From: Rallus limicola
Taxonomy: Eukaryota; Chordata; Aves; Gruiformes; Rallidae
NCBI GenBank assembly: GCA_022605955.1
Contig: JAKCOZ010000008.1
Coordinates: 26,041,083-26,105,082, forward strand
Length of the DNA: 64,000 nucleotides
Direction of reading: 5' to 3'
The notes under the pieces were generated by a model. That model was not told where the DNA came from. It worked only from the letters and a program-made list of their open reading frames with translations, and did not search any database. Positions 1 through 38,159 of the stretch are shown here, piece by piece. Each line of letters opens with the position of its first letter. Within the stretch, counting starts at the first letter, position 1. Position numbers and translations under genes: made by a program.

Positions 1-3000
1 GGAGAACTTCTTGTGGCTGACACTTTCTTGCCAGTTCTCTGTGTTTAAACATAGATGTCATATTTCATAAATTCTTTGATTCTTGGATAAAGCTAGAACA
101 AGGCCTCTTGGCAGACATTACTTTCTTGCACTTGAAAACATTACCTCCCTCCACCATGCTGTTTACTGAATTCAGCAGTTCTCAGCAGAGGTTTGCCTGA
201 TCCACACTGACCAAGGGAAAGATCGTTGAAGTTCCACTGAACGGGTAGGACAGAATGACTTGGTACCTTTACCTGGAGAGGTGGGTGGATGGTGGAGAAT
301 AAGGGAAAAGACAGGCAGGGGTGAGAGGGAAGAGCAAATGGGATCAGGAGATGTGCTGGGGTGGGATGTGGTTGTCACACAGTGTCGAGATGGGAAGCAA
401 ACCTAACGGGACTTTGAAGAGGAGAATGAAGTAAGTGAGATTTGCTGGAACAGACTTAGACAGCCTAGTGCCTAGAATAACTCCTGGAACACCTGAGAGC
501 ATACATTTTTTCAACAGGCCCCTGGGTGTCTGGAGGCTGCCGTTCCGAATGGGACAAGCATTAAGGTGCCTGCATGCCGCGGTTACTACAGTGTTGAAGA
601 TTAACAGACACTTGAGTTTATTGATTGTCAGGGATATGATTTTACCAACAGCTTGTCTGTAAACCTCCTTGCAGAAGGTTTAAATACTGTTCATTTGTTC
701 CTCTCTTATATAATGCTAGCAGCTTATTTCAAGCATGTGGGTGTAGGGTTTTTCTTTTTTTCTTTTTTTTTAAACCTGGTTAAAATGTTAGTGAGTTGAA
801 TTGGAAAAAAAACCCGAACACTTTGATGCAAGGAGACAGATTTTTGATGCCAGCAGTTTTCATCCCAGGAAAGGCATCTTGTGTAGCTGTTTGTGCCTCT
901 CAGAAGATCTGTTGCTGCATAGGCTGATAAATATAAAGTTGGGGATGAAAACCAGCTGATGTTTGGATCCCTGGTGTTCCCTCTCCTTTTCCCCTTGTAT
1001 TTGCAAATTTTTTCACCTAACCTATACTTACTCTTCTTTCCCAGAACTCTGAATATCTCTTTCCTATAACTGACTAGGAATTCATTTGGAGGTATCTGTA
1101 GCAGTTACAAATAGTATGTCATCTTGACCAATGTGAAAGAATCAACTCACTGAAACCTGAAATACTGTCAATGTTGTTGGCTTAAGATGCCTCACGGCTT
1201 TTACAAAGGGATCCCTAAAGTGATGGTAGTAGAAATGACCGGTGATATAGTATCTGTATTTCTGGTCTGATGCTAGGGTACTGCTGACAGCTAAGGAATC
1301 CTTTGTCCTTTTCTCTCATCACTAAATCTTGGAGACTTCTGCAGCAGCAGGTTTGCATAAGCCTTAGGTTTTTAAGATTAGCTGATACAGGATGCATATA
1401 CATGAAGATCATATGGATGGAAACTGATTTGTTTTGCTGAGTGTGTTTCTTCAGGCTTCCAGTACAACTGCTATTATAGCTGAGAAATTTTAATCAAATG
1501 GGAAATACTGAAAGGAATTATATGGCTAACTTTTGAGGGTTTTGGTGAAATTTACAGAACTAAGGAAACAAATTAATTTTCATCCTTACTTTCCCTTCTG
1601 CTGTTTCCTTGTAACTTATCTCTAGATCCTTTACTCGTCTGTCTTTCTTTCAGAGAACAGCTCTTTTCTCTCCTACCTGTCAGGGGAGATGTCGTAGAGC
1701 AGTAGAAATTTTGTGGATAGAAGTAATCTGTTCTCAAGTGTGATCATTGTGGTGAGGTCATACTGAAGAGCTGACTAACAGGGGAATGAACTCTTGCACA
1801 AGCCAACAAAACCTACTCCTCCCAAATTCGCATTACATATTAAAGGTTTCTAACAATCTTTCTTCCACATATATGTAGAAGGAAGTGATTCTGCGAGGTA
1901 GGAGGAAGATTCTACCAAATATTGGATCTGCAGATCCTTGTATGTACCAGACCTTGGATCCATAGATCCTTGCTTACCAGCTTATCTTGAGATTTCTAAA
2001 TCTGTTTTTTCTTCACTACAGCTGGAGTTTGAATGTGTGCTTTTTCTTCACTCACTAGAAAAATAATGTTTTCAGAAAACTGTCCATGTTGTGTGACTTG
2101 AAGGGACAATGGAGGTCATAACTGGCTTTAAAAGCTTGGGGGTATTTATTTAAATGTGTAGTAAAGCCAGATGAATAAACCTGAAGATCATACTTGCAGG
2201 TGATGCAAATATCAGGGTTACCTCAACAGGTTACACAAATTCCACTGTCAGCCAGGTAGCAATCTGTGTGTGCATAGCTCAGGTTTATTCCCATTTGGAG
2301 TTTGGAAAGGGTCTTGAGTCATTGCAGTGATCAAACATGGTGGTTGGATTCTTTTCCAGCATGAAAAGTAACACCAGCTTTTCATCAAACCTGTCAGTCA
2401 GACTGAGATAATAAACTGTTGAATACTGGTTTCTTTCAAAGACACAAAGCTTTTCTGTAAAACCACTGGACATGTTTTGTTACGCAGATAGGTATTTTCC
2501 TTTTATAGAATAAACTGCAGGTAAGCTGAGAATCCACAAAGCTGCTGTAAAGAGTGACTGTATTTGATTTTGTGCCTCTCAAATGGCACAAAACTTGGTG
2601 ACACTGTTAACTTTCTTAGCAGCTTGAACTTCAGTTGAAGCTTGCAATAATGTGAGCAATTGGAAGAGGAGAAAACAAGTTAACATGCCAGTCCTTCAGG
2701 TAGTGTGTGACACCTTATTTTGGTTACCTGCAGGCATTAGATGAGCTTGGAACTGCTGGTACTCACCTGTTTTTCTTTATGAACCGTGTCTTGTGGTAAG
2801 GCAGAGAGCATGTGAGGAGATGTTATGGAGAAGGCTTTCCTTACACTTGCAGTTATTAGCAAACATCTAGGATTATAAAGTTTGATATTTGACACATACA
2901 GCTATAGATGTTTTGTTTGACTTAATTAGAACTCATGTTGTGTTATGTGTCAAGGGAGAGCAGGCAGCATGGATCCAGTTCTTTCTCCTTGTCTTTTTCA

Positions 3001-3796
3001 AATGGTCCGAGGTTAAGTGCTCTACAGAAACACAGATCTAGTTTGTGAACTACTGTTTTCCTTCTAGTTCCAGTATAAAATCCTGAGGGTGTCTAGTTTT
3101 CCTCCCTTCTAACTGGTGCTGCTTTCACTGTGGAATTTGGGGCACTCCTGACATCCCGCTGCGCTGCCTAGCTAAGATGTGTAGAAGTGATTATAACCAT
3201 GGCAGGCACACCATGAAACACAGGGAAGCCTACGCAGCTTGGTTCAGTCCCAGAGCAGCTAGGTGGGGTGTGTGGTGGGATGGATCTCTCCATGGGGGCT
3301 GTGAACAGAGTGCAATTGCATCGTGTGAATGCCAGTGGTAGTGATGTGCATCCTCCTCCCTTTTAAGAAACAGGAGGAGGATAATACTGTATTGATTTTT
3401 TGTTTGTTTGTTTTTTAACCACAGAAATTAATAGATAACTTAAACCCTGGCTCACCCATGGTATTTAATAGGAGGGCTACACTTTTGCTTTCTAAATTCT
3501 TATGATTTTAGGAACAAGCTTGGAACACTCACTGTGTCAGCTTCTTACTCAAGAGTGTAGTGTAAAAGAGCAAATAATTCCTTCTTAATTTTATATTGAG
3601 TTAATTTCTGCAGCCTTCTGAAACATCACAGTGTACTTGGAGACTGTGTATTGGAATGATATCGCCGCTCCTGTAGGGGTGTCATAAAGAACAGCTGGCA
3701 GATTACAACATCCTTCTGTGTGCCTTGTGTAAATCTCAGTCTTTAGAAACAATTGTTTAACAATGATGGTGGTCAAACCTGGGCACAGGTTTCACA

Positions 3797-3950
3797 GGGA
3801 GGATGTAAAGTCTGTCTGCAGAGATGCTCAAAACCTGACGGACAGAGCCCTGAGCAGACTGCTCTTGCTTCCCCTGCTTGAGCAGGGGCTTGGACTTGGG
3901 TGAACTCAAGAGGTCTCTTTCAACCCGAACGTTTCTGCCTTTCTGTGATC
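3797..3950 (+). repeat. CR1 LINE 3' end fragment
   Basis: The text from gatgctcaaaacctgacgga through gcttgagcaggggcttggac to the ending near gtttctgcctttctgtgatc follows the avian CR1 3' consensus in + orientation. It is diverged, so it is an old copy. Confidence 0.8.
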
Positions 3951-5674
3951 AAAAGCCAGCTGTGTGGGTTGTTTTTAGTTGGTTTCTGTTTATATAGAAA
4001 GATTTGATTTCCGCTGGGGAGCGTTTTTAAAGGACCTATGCAAAGGCAAGTGTTGGTTCTGATTGTTTTCGTCAAGATTCTCCCTCAAAACAGTTTCTTT
4101 CTGAGAACTGGTTGCATTCAAAGCACTTTGTTATGCAAGAGTCCTTTATATATTCAAATTTTCTTGTATTAGTTATGAAAACAGAACAAGTTTTGTATCT
4201 TTTGAGTCCATCCCACTATGGAAGAGAAATGTATTCTGTTGAAGATAAATAATCAGGAGATGAAAGTGCTTTCATTCTGTTCAAATCTGGGGAACAAGCC
4301 ACCCATAGAGTGCTTAAAGGTTGGACTGACATGGGTGTAATTGAGGATGAACAGCAGAAGGCAGATGGAAAGCATTCCATGTGTGCTGGGTTCTGGGTGG
4401 CTGGTGAGGAGTAAAGAAAGCAGGTTGAATTTAGAAACCAGAATTGTAACTTTTAGGAAAGTGTTTGGGAATAGAAACAGAATTAGCATCATTTAAAGGA
4501 TGAGGCACTTTATACTAAGTCATTGGTAAGAACGAACGACAGACTTTCTGAAATGTATTGGCAGATTTGTTAGTCTAATTTGGTTTAATTTTTAAATCTT
4601 TACTGGGAGTGTTAGGTAACTCTTATCTTTCACACTGTAAGGTAATGAAATATAAGGGAAGCTCAAACATTAATCAAAGCTAGTAACCTGCTGAGCAAGG
4701 GGAGAAACTCAATTTATAGCAGAGAGATAATTTTATGATCTAATGTTTTAAATATGTGCTGTACTAAAATGTTACTGCTGCCTAGTAAAGCCGAGGAGGG
4801 GGGGAATAAAACTATTAAAGGGAATGCAGTATTTCAGTGTTCCAAAGCAGTGACATTGTCACAGGGCTGCTACTTAGTAACAGTGACGTTTTGACTGTCA
4901 GCTTTATCCTGGAGATAATACATGTAGCACGATGTAGCGTGTAAAGTGTGTTCTTAATAGTTAGAGATGGCCCGTGGAGGTGTGTAAAACAGCAGGTGAG
5001 TAGCGTTATAAATTCCCAAACCCACGCAGGTTCTTACGTGGCATAGATGAGTGAAAGTAAAGCCTTCACACCGGTTTCCTGTTGAGGAAAGGAATTAAGG
5101 GCTTGAGCTAGGGGCAGAGGTTTGCTTTTAAAAGTGATACGATGTGGGCTGGGGGGGACTGTGTGCTCTTACCAGTGTGTGGAGTGAACAGCAGCAGCCC
5201 AGGTACCTGAGACTGAAGGGCAAGCAAGCTGCAAGGGGCTCTTAGAAATGAGAGTGGTGAGGGGGAGAGAAGCAAGTTCAGGCTTCTCTGCTCCAGTTGC
5301 AGACAGCTTGGTAGTACCACGTGAGTAAATGGCACAGAGAGGCGCACAGAAACAAGGGGAAAGGCTATTTTAATACAGAGCTCTCAGGGAGAGGTGGAGG
5401 GCCCTTGTAGTGTGGCAGCATTACTGTGCCACTCCCACAGACTTAATTTCTGGGGGGAATCTTCCCTTCTCACCTCTGTGATTAGAGGATTTGTTTTGAC
5501 TTCAGTTGAGTTAGTAGCCTCTAGAACAAAAGTGGTTTAGAGCTTTAACAGTCATGTAGTTTCAAAGTAAAACCTCAGGGAAGTCAAGATGGGGTGACTG
5601 TGGGGGTGAAGGAGCATGGGCTTGTCCCATACAATCTCTTCCATGGAAAAAAAAAAAGCTCACCTGTCCTGTTG

Positions 5675-5850
5675 CCCATTTACCAGTGACCTGGAGGAGG
5701 CAGTAGAGTGTACCCACATTGCAGATGATGCCCAGTTAGGCGACAGTCAATATGTTGAAGGCTGCTTTTTCAGAAGGATAGGTTGGAGGACTAAGCCAAG
5801 AGGAACCCTATGATATTCAACAAGGAGAAACACAAGGTCCTGTGTTAGGA
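5675..5850 (+). repeat. CR1 LINE ORF2 fragment (decayed)
   Basis: The stretch containing gtgacctggaggaggcagta, gcagatgatgcccagttagg and ttcaacaaggagaaacacaa resembles the 3' coding part of CR1 reverse transcriptase in + orientation. The translated remnant LEEAVECTHIADDAQLG is compatible with it. It is too decayed to be functional. Confidence 0.6.
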
Positions 5851-6019
5851 GTTACTGAATTCAGTAGCTTGTTTTCCTGTGCTTGTTCCTCTCCAACATT
5901 CCTTGGTGCCTTCCCCTAAATATCACCCAAGTTGTGTACAGTCCTGCATGCTCTTCCTTACCATTTCATAGTGACTTCTCCATGGCATTAGTCCCCCTTG
6001 GCAGGACTCTCTGGGCCTT

Positions 6020-6155
6020 CATTGGAGATTTTCATAATTCAGCTGGATGAAGCCTTGAACAGCCTACTTCAACCTCGTAGCTGACCCTGTTTTCAGCAGG
6101 GATTGAACTCCATCTCCTGAGGTCCTTTCTAACCTGACTTAGCCAGTTATTCTAA
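6020..6155 (+). repeat. CR1 LINE 3' end fragment (degraded)
   Basis: The phrases gatgaagccttgaacagcct, gctgaccctgttttcagcag and ctcctgaggtcctttctaac, ending near ttattctaaa, follow the CR1 tail in + orientation with many substitutions. Confidence 0.55.
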
Positions 6156-8161
6156 AAGTTGCTGCTCTGAGTTTTGCCCTGTTTGTGTCATAACTTGCTA
6201 GTAATAATCTATTTAAAATCTGCATGTCACAGTCTTGTTCTGCCTACTGATGGTACCTAAGTTATTTGGTAGCCAAGCAAAGTACTTCCATTTCTGAATC
6301 ACTCCCTTCTCAATTCTAAAAAGTTGTTTAACTGTTTAGTTAATAATGGCATTTAGTTAATAGTTGCTATTATTAGTGAATTCCTTGGTCTGTCTAAAAG
6401 TTTGGGGTTTTTTCTTCAGTAGAGTGCTGGTGTTAGAAACTATTTGTCTCCATAGTGTCTCTTAAAAATTATGTTGCTAAATCAGTGTTAGAAACTTATC
6501 AACACTGTGGATAAATTTTAAACAACATCACGTATTTTGTTGCAATGTTACAAGTGGTAGTTCAAATGTGCCAGTGGGGTGTACTGTTGTGTGCAGGATT
6601 TTTTTTCAGACTCAACTGTGCATTAGTGGTATGAACCGTAAGGCAAATTCCATTCTAGGGCTTCCAAGCCAAGACTCTTAGATTTTAACTGCATGATTAA
6701 ATTCAGGTCTCTCTTCACTGTTTGCCATGAACGAGTGCAGTAAGGTGAAGATAGAAATACTGGGTTTGTAGATTAGGTTTTTAAAAATTGCTGGAGGTGG
6801 TCTGCTTTTTTGAGGTGAGGCAGATTCCTGATTAAACAATCTTTGTGTTCCTAAATAGGCATTGGGCACCTTACTTACACAGTAGAGATTCAGAATTACA
6901 GTGGTCTGCATCCTGGACCAGTGTCAGAGCAATACTGCTGAGCTAAGATCGGTGACATTGTAATAAGCCAAGTGCTTGGACAACATCCAGGCCTGGTTAC
7001 CAGTGTTGTGTACCAGTGGGAATCTGGAATGAGAAGTCTGGGGACACACGTAGTTTTGCAGTTGCGTTGGCTTGGTGACGCACAAGGGCTGTGGTGGCTG
7101 TGCTGTGGTTAGGTGCGGTAGCACAGAGCATTCGCATCATTAAGACTTCCAGCACCAAGACAGCTTGTGCATACTTGGCTACTGTTTAACCAGATTTGTG
7201 CTGGTTGACTGCATGAAAAGATGTTCAGATTTTTTTTCTTATTAAATTTGATGGTGATTCTTAAATGACTTTGTTTTCTAAGGGTGTGGCAACTGCATGG
7301 CATACCAACTTGGAACACTAATGTGCAAGCTTGTGTGCTTTTATGGTTAGCGTGGCATAAGCAGCACACGGGAAGATAAGCCTTACTAATGTAAATGCAT
7401 GCAAACTTTTTCTTTCCAGGCACTGTGGGAGCACAGCACTAGATTATTCTGTTCATATATTCACCTAAGTCAGGGTGCCTGTAGCATGACTTCCTCAGAA
7501 CAGCCATTTCATTTGTCAAAGCTAATGCAGCTCTCAATTTTATCATTATGTTTACAGTTTTATCAATAAACTTTTTTGGTGATTGCTCCCATCTCAGTCT
7601 AAGGGCATAATGTGTCCTCATCTGATGTCATCAGGGATTCTTTGTGGCAAATGATTACTTGAAATTCCAAAAGAACTGAGTAGTCTGAGATCCATGTTTT
7701 GATATTTATCAGCACTGCAGAAGCCACTTATTACGTTCTTTTATAAGACCACAGAGCTTGTTTCCCGCTGTATTGTTGTTAATTATGCTCCTGATGATAA
7801 AGTTCTAGCTTTCTGCCCTCTACTGAGCACACATCCAGCTACCCTAACATGCTGACTTCTGAAGATGCATGTTGTTTTCTGAGATCTGCCTTTCCAGATT
7901 TTGTTTTGATGGAAACCATAAGCTGTTTCAGAGCTTCATGGCAGTAGGAATAAGTCCACAGGTGTTTTTTCAGAGGGGAAAAATGTTGCAATTTTGTTTG
8001 TCTTGGCAAAAATAAGTTTTGCTTTAGGGAGACCACACATTTTACGTGTTTCTGATCATGTCTCCACCACTGTGCTTGAGCATTTTACAGCAGGGTGGGT
8101 ATCGTTGCAGTAATCATCATTTCTTAAAGGTCTCTCCATTTTTTTGTTCTTTCTGTTTCAG

Positions 8162-33214
<25,053 letters not shown>

Positions 33215-34866
33215 GGAGAGAGAAAGGTGCAGCACCGTGAACCAGCATCCCTATGAATCGGAGGAGTACCACCACTCCAAGCACACGAGCCAGCGGTGAT
33301 GGTGTCTTCCAGCAAGGAGAGGAGAGAAAACTCGCCAAGGGAGCCTTGAGGGGCGTACTTGGTGCAAGACGAGACCTTTGTCAAGTCAACACTCTCCTCC
33401 TTCTAATGTATCCAGAGGTGCAAAAACAAACTTCTCCTCTCCCCCACAGATGTTTGCTTACTATGTAGGCCTATAGCTGTGAACTCTCGACATTTTTAAT
33501 AATAAGTAGTTTTAAATTTTAGAATTTAAACACTAACCACATGACTATAGTTACAATGTTCTTCCCTCCTCTCCCCTGTCCTCCAGAGTCTCGCTGCATT
33601 TGTATTTCAGGTCAATGCAGTGTTAACAAAAACAAAACATGGGACTCTTTTAAGTATAAAGCCACTCTGGAGCTGAAAACAGTAGCATAGACATGTGTTG
33701 ACAGCTTTTCCCTGGTTTGGCTACTAAAAGCTGCTATTATTGGTGATCTGTTTGCAACGAAGAAGCTGCCCAGCAGGAAGGAATTCCAACTCTGCACCCA
33801 CAGCTTCACTCCAGTAGAGATTGTCAAAAGACTTTGAATGTTTTGACTGGGGGCAGAGATGTGGTTTTATGTATTGTTATAATGTATAGGGTCCATGCTG
33901 CATTTCTTGTGAATTATGGTGCTTCTCTCATTTCCTAATACTTCTGTTGCTCTGGAAGAGATGCAATCTGTATATTTTTTCTGAGGCATTGAATGAAAAA
34001 GTTGGTCTGGAAACATCGTCACCATCCCAGTGTAGCAATCCAGTGGTGAATGGCGTGTGTGCAGCACTGCTTCTCTGAGTTCAACTGCAGATCTCTTAAT
34101 GCTATATACAGTGGAGTTCCTAAAGCTGATGTTGTGCATCCATCTGGCTCTCCTTAGGTTTTTGTTTTGTTTCCTGGGAGGGATTTACATTCATAATGAG
34201 ACAGTAATGAGTTTGAGAATCCTGGCCTACCTAACAAGGTAGATTGAAAAACAAATGTGTCCAATTGAGAAGTATCAAAAAGCTTTCTATAAAACCTTTC
34301 TCTTTTTTTTCTTCTTCTCCCCCCCCTGCCCCCCCAAGTTAATTTTACCTTGTGCAACTGCTCTAGAGGCTTGGGGTTTGCTCTTTTGAGACTTTGGAAT
34401 GGAGCTTGCTTTCAGGCTCTGAAGTCAAAGTCTAAACAGGATAAGTATTATTAGACTCTTCCTGTTACAACTCTTTGTAGTATCTTCCTTTCTTGGATCC
34501 GAACAGATCCTAGGCAGTTTGTCCTAGGAGCAGATCTCCCTCAGAATGGCATGGGTTTTGTGCGCTTCCCTTTCCAGCCAAGGCCCACCAACCGAACACT
34601 GAACAGCAAGTCCGTGTGCCTTTTTGAGGGTGGGGCTGCCCGAGTGTCATTGTCGGTTTGGCTGCACTCACCTGTTAAAATGACACATACAGTCTTTTGT
34701 GGTATGCAATTATGCCAGCCCCTGGCTCCCAAATCCACGGAACTTGGCACTTCAGGTATTGATCACAATTCAATTTTGAAAATAACGCTACATCTTCAGG
34801 TGGTTTTTCCTTTCTCATGTTTGTATTAAAAGAAAAGCTAATAAACTCTATTTTAATTAAAGCGAA
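33215..34866 (+). other. CCNYL1: CCNYL1 3' UTR (predicted)
   Basis: Sequence downstream of the stop is AT-rich with no further open frame. An AATAAA at 34840-34845 is followed by a GT-rich stretch (about 34868-34890), the arrangement of a vertebrate cleavage/polyadenylation site. The exact cleavage position is inferred. An ATTAAA at about 34825 could be an alternative signal. Confidence 0.5.
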
Positions 34867-37800
34867 AGGTGAATTGTGTGTTCTGTACAGCGCTCTGATT
34901 TCATTCCACATCACGAGTAGTTGGTGCTCTGCAGCTTCCCACAGGTATTGAAAACATAAAGACAACACCTGGTGTGTGGATTAAGGCCCCTTTGTCCCCT
35001 GTACCAGCACTCACCTTCGGTTTTCTCCAGTGCCTTGTGAGTGTGGGGAGTGGCGGCAGAGGTCATGCAGCCAGTGAGAGCCGGCTGGCTGGAGGTGTGG
35101 GGCAGGGTGCTGGCAGCCTGCTGCAGCTGGAAGCCTGGTAGAGTCTTGTGTAGTGGCCAGGCTTCTTGTTGCTTGGGTTTAGAATTTGACTCAGATAACT
35201 ACTTGCTGACAGTTCTCTGCACTTAAATGGCCTTTAAGTAGGGTCAGTCTTTCTGGAGGTGATTTGAGGGGTTTGAGTCCTCCCTGGAGGGGCACTAAAT
35301 TGGAAGCTACAAGTGATCAACTCCTGGACTGACTTGTGACCTAATTGCTAATGAGCTTTTCTTTCCTTGGAGTACCAGAGATGGGTCTGGATGCACTTTG
35401 CTGCAGGCTGGCACTCTGCTCTGCAAGGGCAGCGGCTCAGCTGTGAGGTGGCTCAGCTGAAACTTGGGGCAGTCATTTACCTTTTTTGCCAAATGACATG
35501 AAGGCTCTTCCTGCTGATGTGGATGGCAAGTGAATGACAGCTTGAGCTGATGGCTGCCTCTGCAATATATCCTGAAGGAAACTGCTGCTTGAAACTTAAT
35601 TTTGCCTTTAGTTTTACTGTCACGTAGCCCTGAGCATGTTGTCAATAGGATTTTGATCTGTGCAGCAGATGCTAAACAGGGCTCAACTCTAGCTCAGCTT
35701 CTCGAGAGGAAAAAAATTAGCAATTCCATTTACCATTTGACATTCTGCTCCCCCTAAGATTCTGGGAAGCACAGCAAGTGTGTTTCTTAAGTAAACAATA
35801 AAAAGTAAACCATAGAGCTCCGTTTTGAAGGGTTGAGCAGTGATCATGTTTCAGAAGGAATAAGTTCATCTTCCACCAGAACCACGGGGGGGAGGGTGGG
35901 CCTGCAACTTTATGCTTTATATGTTGGCAGCACTTCTCTTAAAAAGGTAAAAGAAAAATTATAGCACACTGGAATTAGATTGTTCTCTACCTCTGCTCAC
36001 AGGGAAAAGCAGCTACAGGACCGATGCACCTTGTTTCTCTCTACATGACAGCTGAACGGTATTTGATCTATGTTGGGATCACCTCTGCCTGCAGTCAGTT
36101 CCAGGGCGGCACCCCCCAGCAGGCAGCAGATGCTGTTTGCAGAGACAATAGCCATGTTACAGCCCAGCAAGAATAATGTGAGCACCAACAAGAATAACAT
36201 GAGCATCATGTGTTAGTGGTCAGCATGGGCTGGCAGTCAGGGATGTGGTTGTGGGCTACGTGCTGCCCTTGTGCTTTAGCAGCCCTTTCCTTTTGTGTAC
36301 AGGGACTCTGTATTTTGTTTCTAAGGAAATTTTCTGAGAACTACTTCAGTGTGGGTTTGGCAGTTAAGAGGACAGGCACTTCAGCGATGGAATAAATGTC
36401 AAGACCATCGCTTCTAGATAAGGGTATAGGTGTCAAGCATAACCTGAGCAAGCAGAAGAGGGGAGAGAGGAGCAATTGAGGCAAGAGCTTGCACAGGGGT
36501 TGGCAGGCATGTGTGGGGCAGGGTGAGCTGATGAGTGTGGCACAGGGCAGGCTCCTGCTCCCTTCCCACAGCACAGTCGTGCAGGACCATTTTGTAGCAC
36601 TTACTTTCTGTCAAGTTACCTGGGGGAAAACTACACTTGCAATGCAAGTGGCTTGACAATATACAGTGAATTACAGGGTGCTGCCAAAGTGACTGTAATG
36701 CACTTACTGACATGCGCACACACCCCCCAAGTGATGAGCTGGGAAAGGAGCATTTAACTGGCTGAACATGGGCTTGTTTGTCACAGGATTCAAAAAGTCT
36801 TGGGCTGCCTTTGTGGACAAGGCATTTTTTAGGTGAAACAATCACTTTGGCTTCTGCTCTGTGGTACTAAAACCAATTTGAGAAGCCACACAGCGCCCAT
36901 GCTGCCAGACACAGTCAGGCTCTGTACCACCCAGCCTGAATTTGTGCTGCTCTTGCACTGTCCAACCCCAAGGAAGCCAGTGACTGCCTGGAGGATAGCC
37001 TGGGTTGGCCAAATGGGTCACAGAGAGCACCAGAGCAACACAACAGCACCAGCACTCGGCTGGGCTGTGCACACCCACACGTGTGCCCATGGGAATCCTG
37101 GGAACAGGCCTGCAGGTGAGCTGCAAACAGCTGCCTGCAGGAATTGCTCTTCTATTGCTTCAAAACAGTGGTAGGTGGTGGGTGGCAGCTCTGCCAAACT
37201 CCTGTTTACTGAGGAGCTGAGGACACGGTGGCTTCCTGGGCAGCAAGGATGAGAACAAGGCTGCTGGTAAGGTGCTGGGGTTACTTCTACAGGCAGGCAG
37301 CAAGTGTCCACAGCTCCACAGTAAGAACCTTATGCTGAGATGGTGCATGTCCCCTCCACACCCCAAACCAGTTGCCCTGCACAAGTCAGGATCAGTCCCT
37401 GACAGCATGTTTTGCCTGTACTTGAGCATGGTGGGGTGCAGATCACCTGGCACTGAGTCAGTCTGTGTGGCTGTCAGGTTTATGGTTAGGTGCTGGAATG
37501 CTGCTTCCAGGTAATAGATCCTATCTGGTGGAACCTGGTGTGTGCCTACACACCTAGCTAGATAGCAGTCCTGCACCATTAGTCACTGCAGAACCAGCCT
37601 TAACCCCTTGCTGTCCTGCCTAGAGTGCTCCTCCCAGCACGAGAGTGCACAGCAGATGGCAACAGGGACACTCAAATCGGCAGCATCCTGCTTGGCTAAG
37701 AGCTGTCATCTGCTTGGCCTAAGAAGTATCAAAGGGCACCTCTTCAGGGTCTGATCACAGTGCAGGGTGAGGGACTGATACCGTGCAAACAGCAGAACAT

Positions 37801-38150
37801 CAGTAAAAGTTGATAGTTAACCCTCTTCTACCAGTGAGGTGTGACCTTGGCCTCTCAAGGAAACATGCTGTCAGCGAGGTCATGTGCACCAGCCAGCCAG
37901 CACAGCAGCCCCCCAGGATTAAACCCAGTTTGCTGCAGAGCCTGGCTGCTGCACCCAGGCTGGGGTGAGGGCACAGGCATGACACCCCTCCCCCATCCCC
38001 AGGGAAGCACTGGTAGGGTTTGGGCACATGCAACGTGCTATTCCTGCACCATGAAGGCATACTGGTCTCACCAGTCCCCCATGATTCCCAGTGTTGAGAG
38101 CCCCCACAGCCCTGCAGCCTCTCCGCCCGCCCCCCCCCGCCCCCCCCCAA
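34867..38150. other. Region between convergent CCNYL1 and FZD5 3' ends
   Basis: About 3.3 kb lie between the predicted CCNYL1 poly(A) site and the likely lower limit of the FZD5 transcript. Frames of 60-143 codons on both strands overlap one another without a recognisable domain. No repeat I can name. Confidence 0.5.
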
Positions 38151-38159
38151 GTTAAGTTT

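Larger units (their letters stand above)
1..8161 (+). other. CCNYL1: CCNYL1 upstream intron (no exon recognised)
   Basis: No segment in these 8.1 kb encodes the missing N-terminal part of CCNYL1, which should include an LQHIS-like segment and the myristoylated start. All open frames are short and unlike known proteins. Three degraded CR1 fragments lie at about 3797-3950, 5675-5850 and 6020-6155. Confidence 0.7.
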
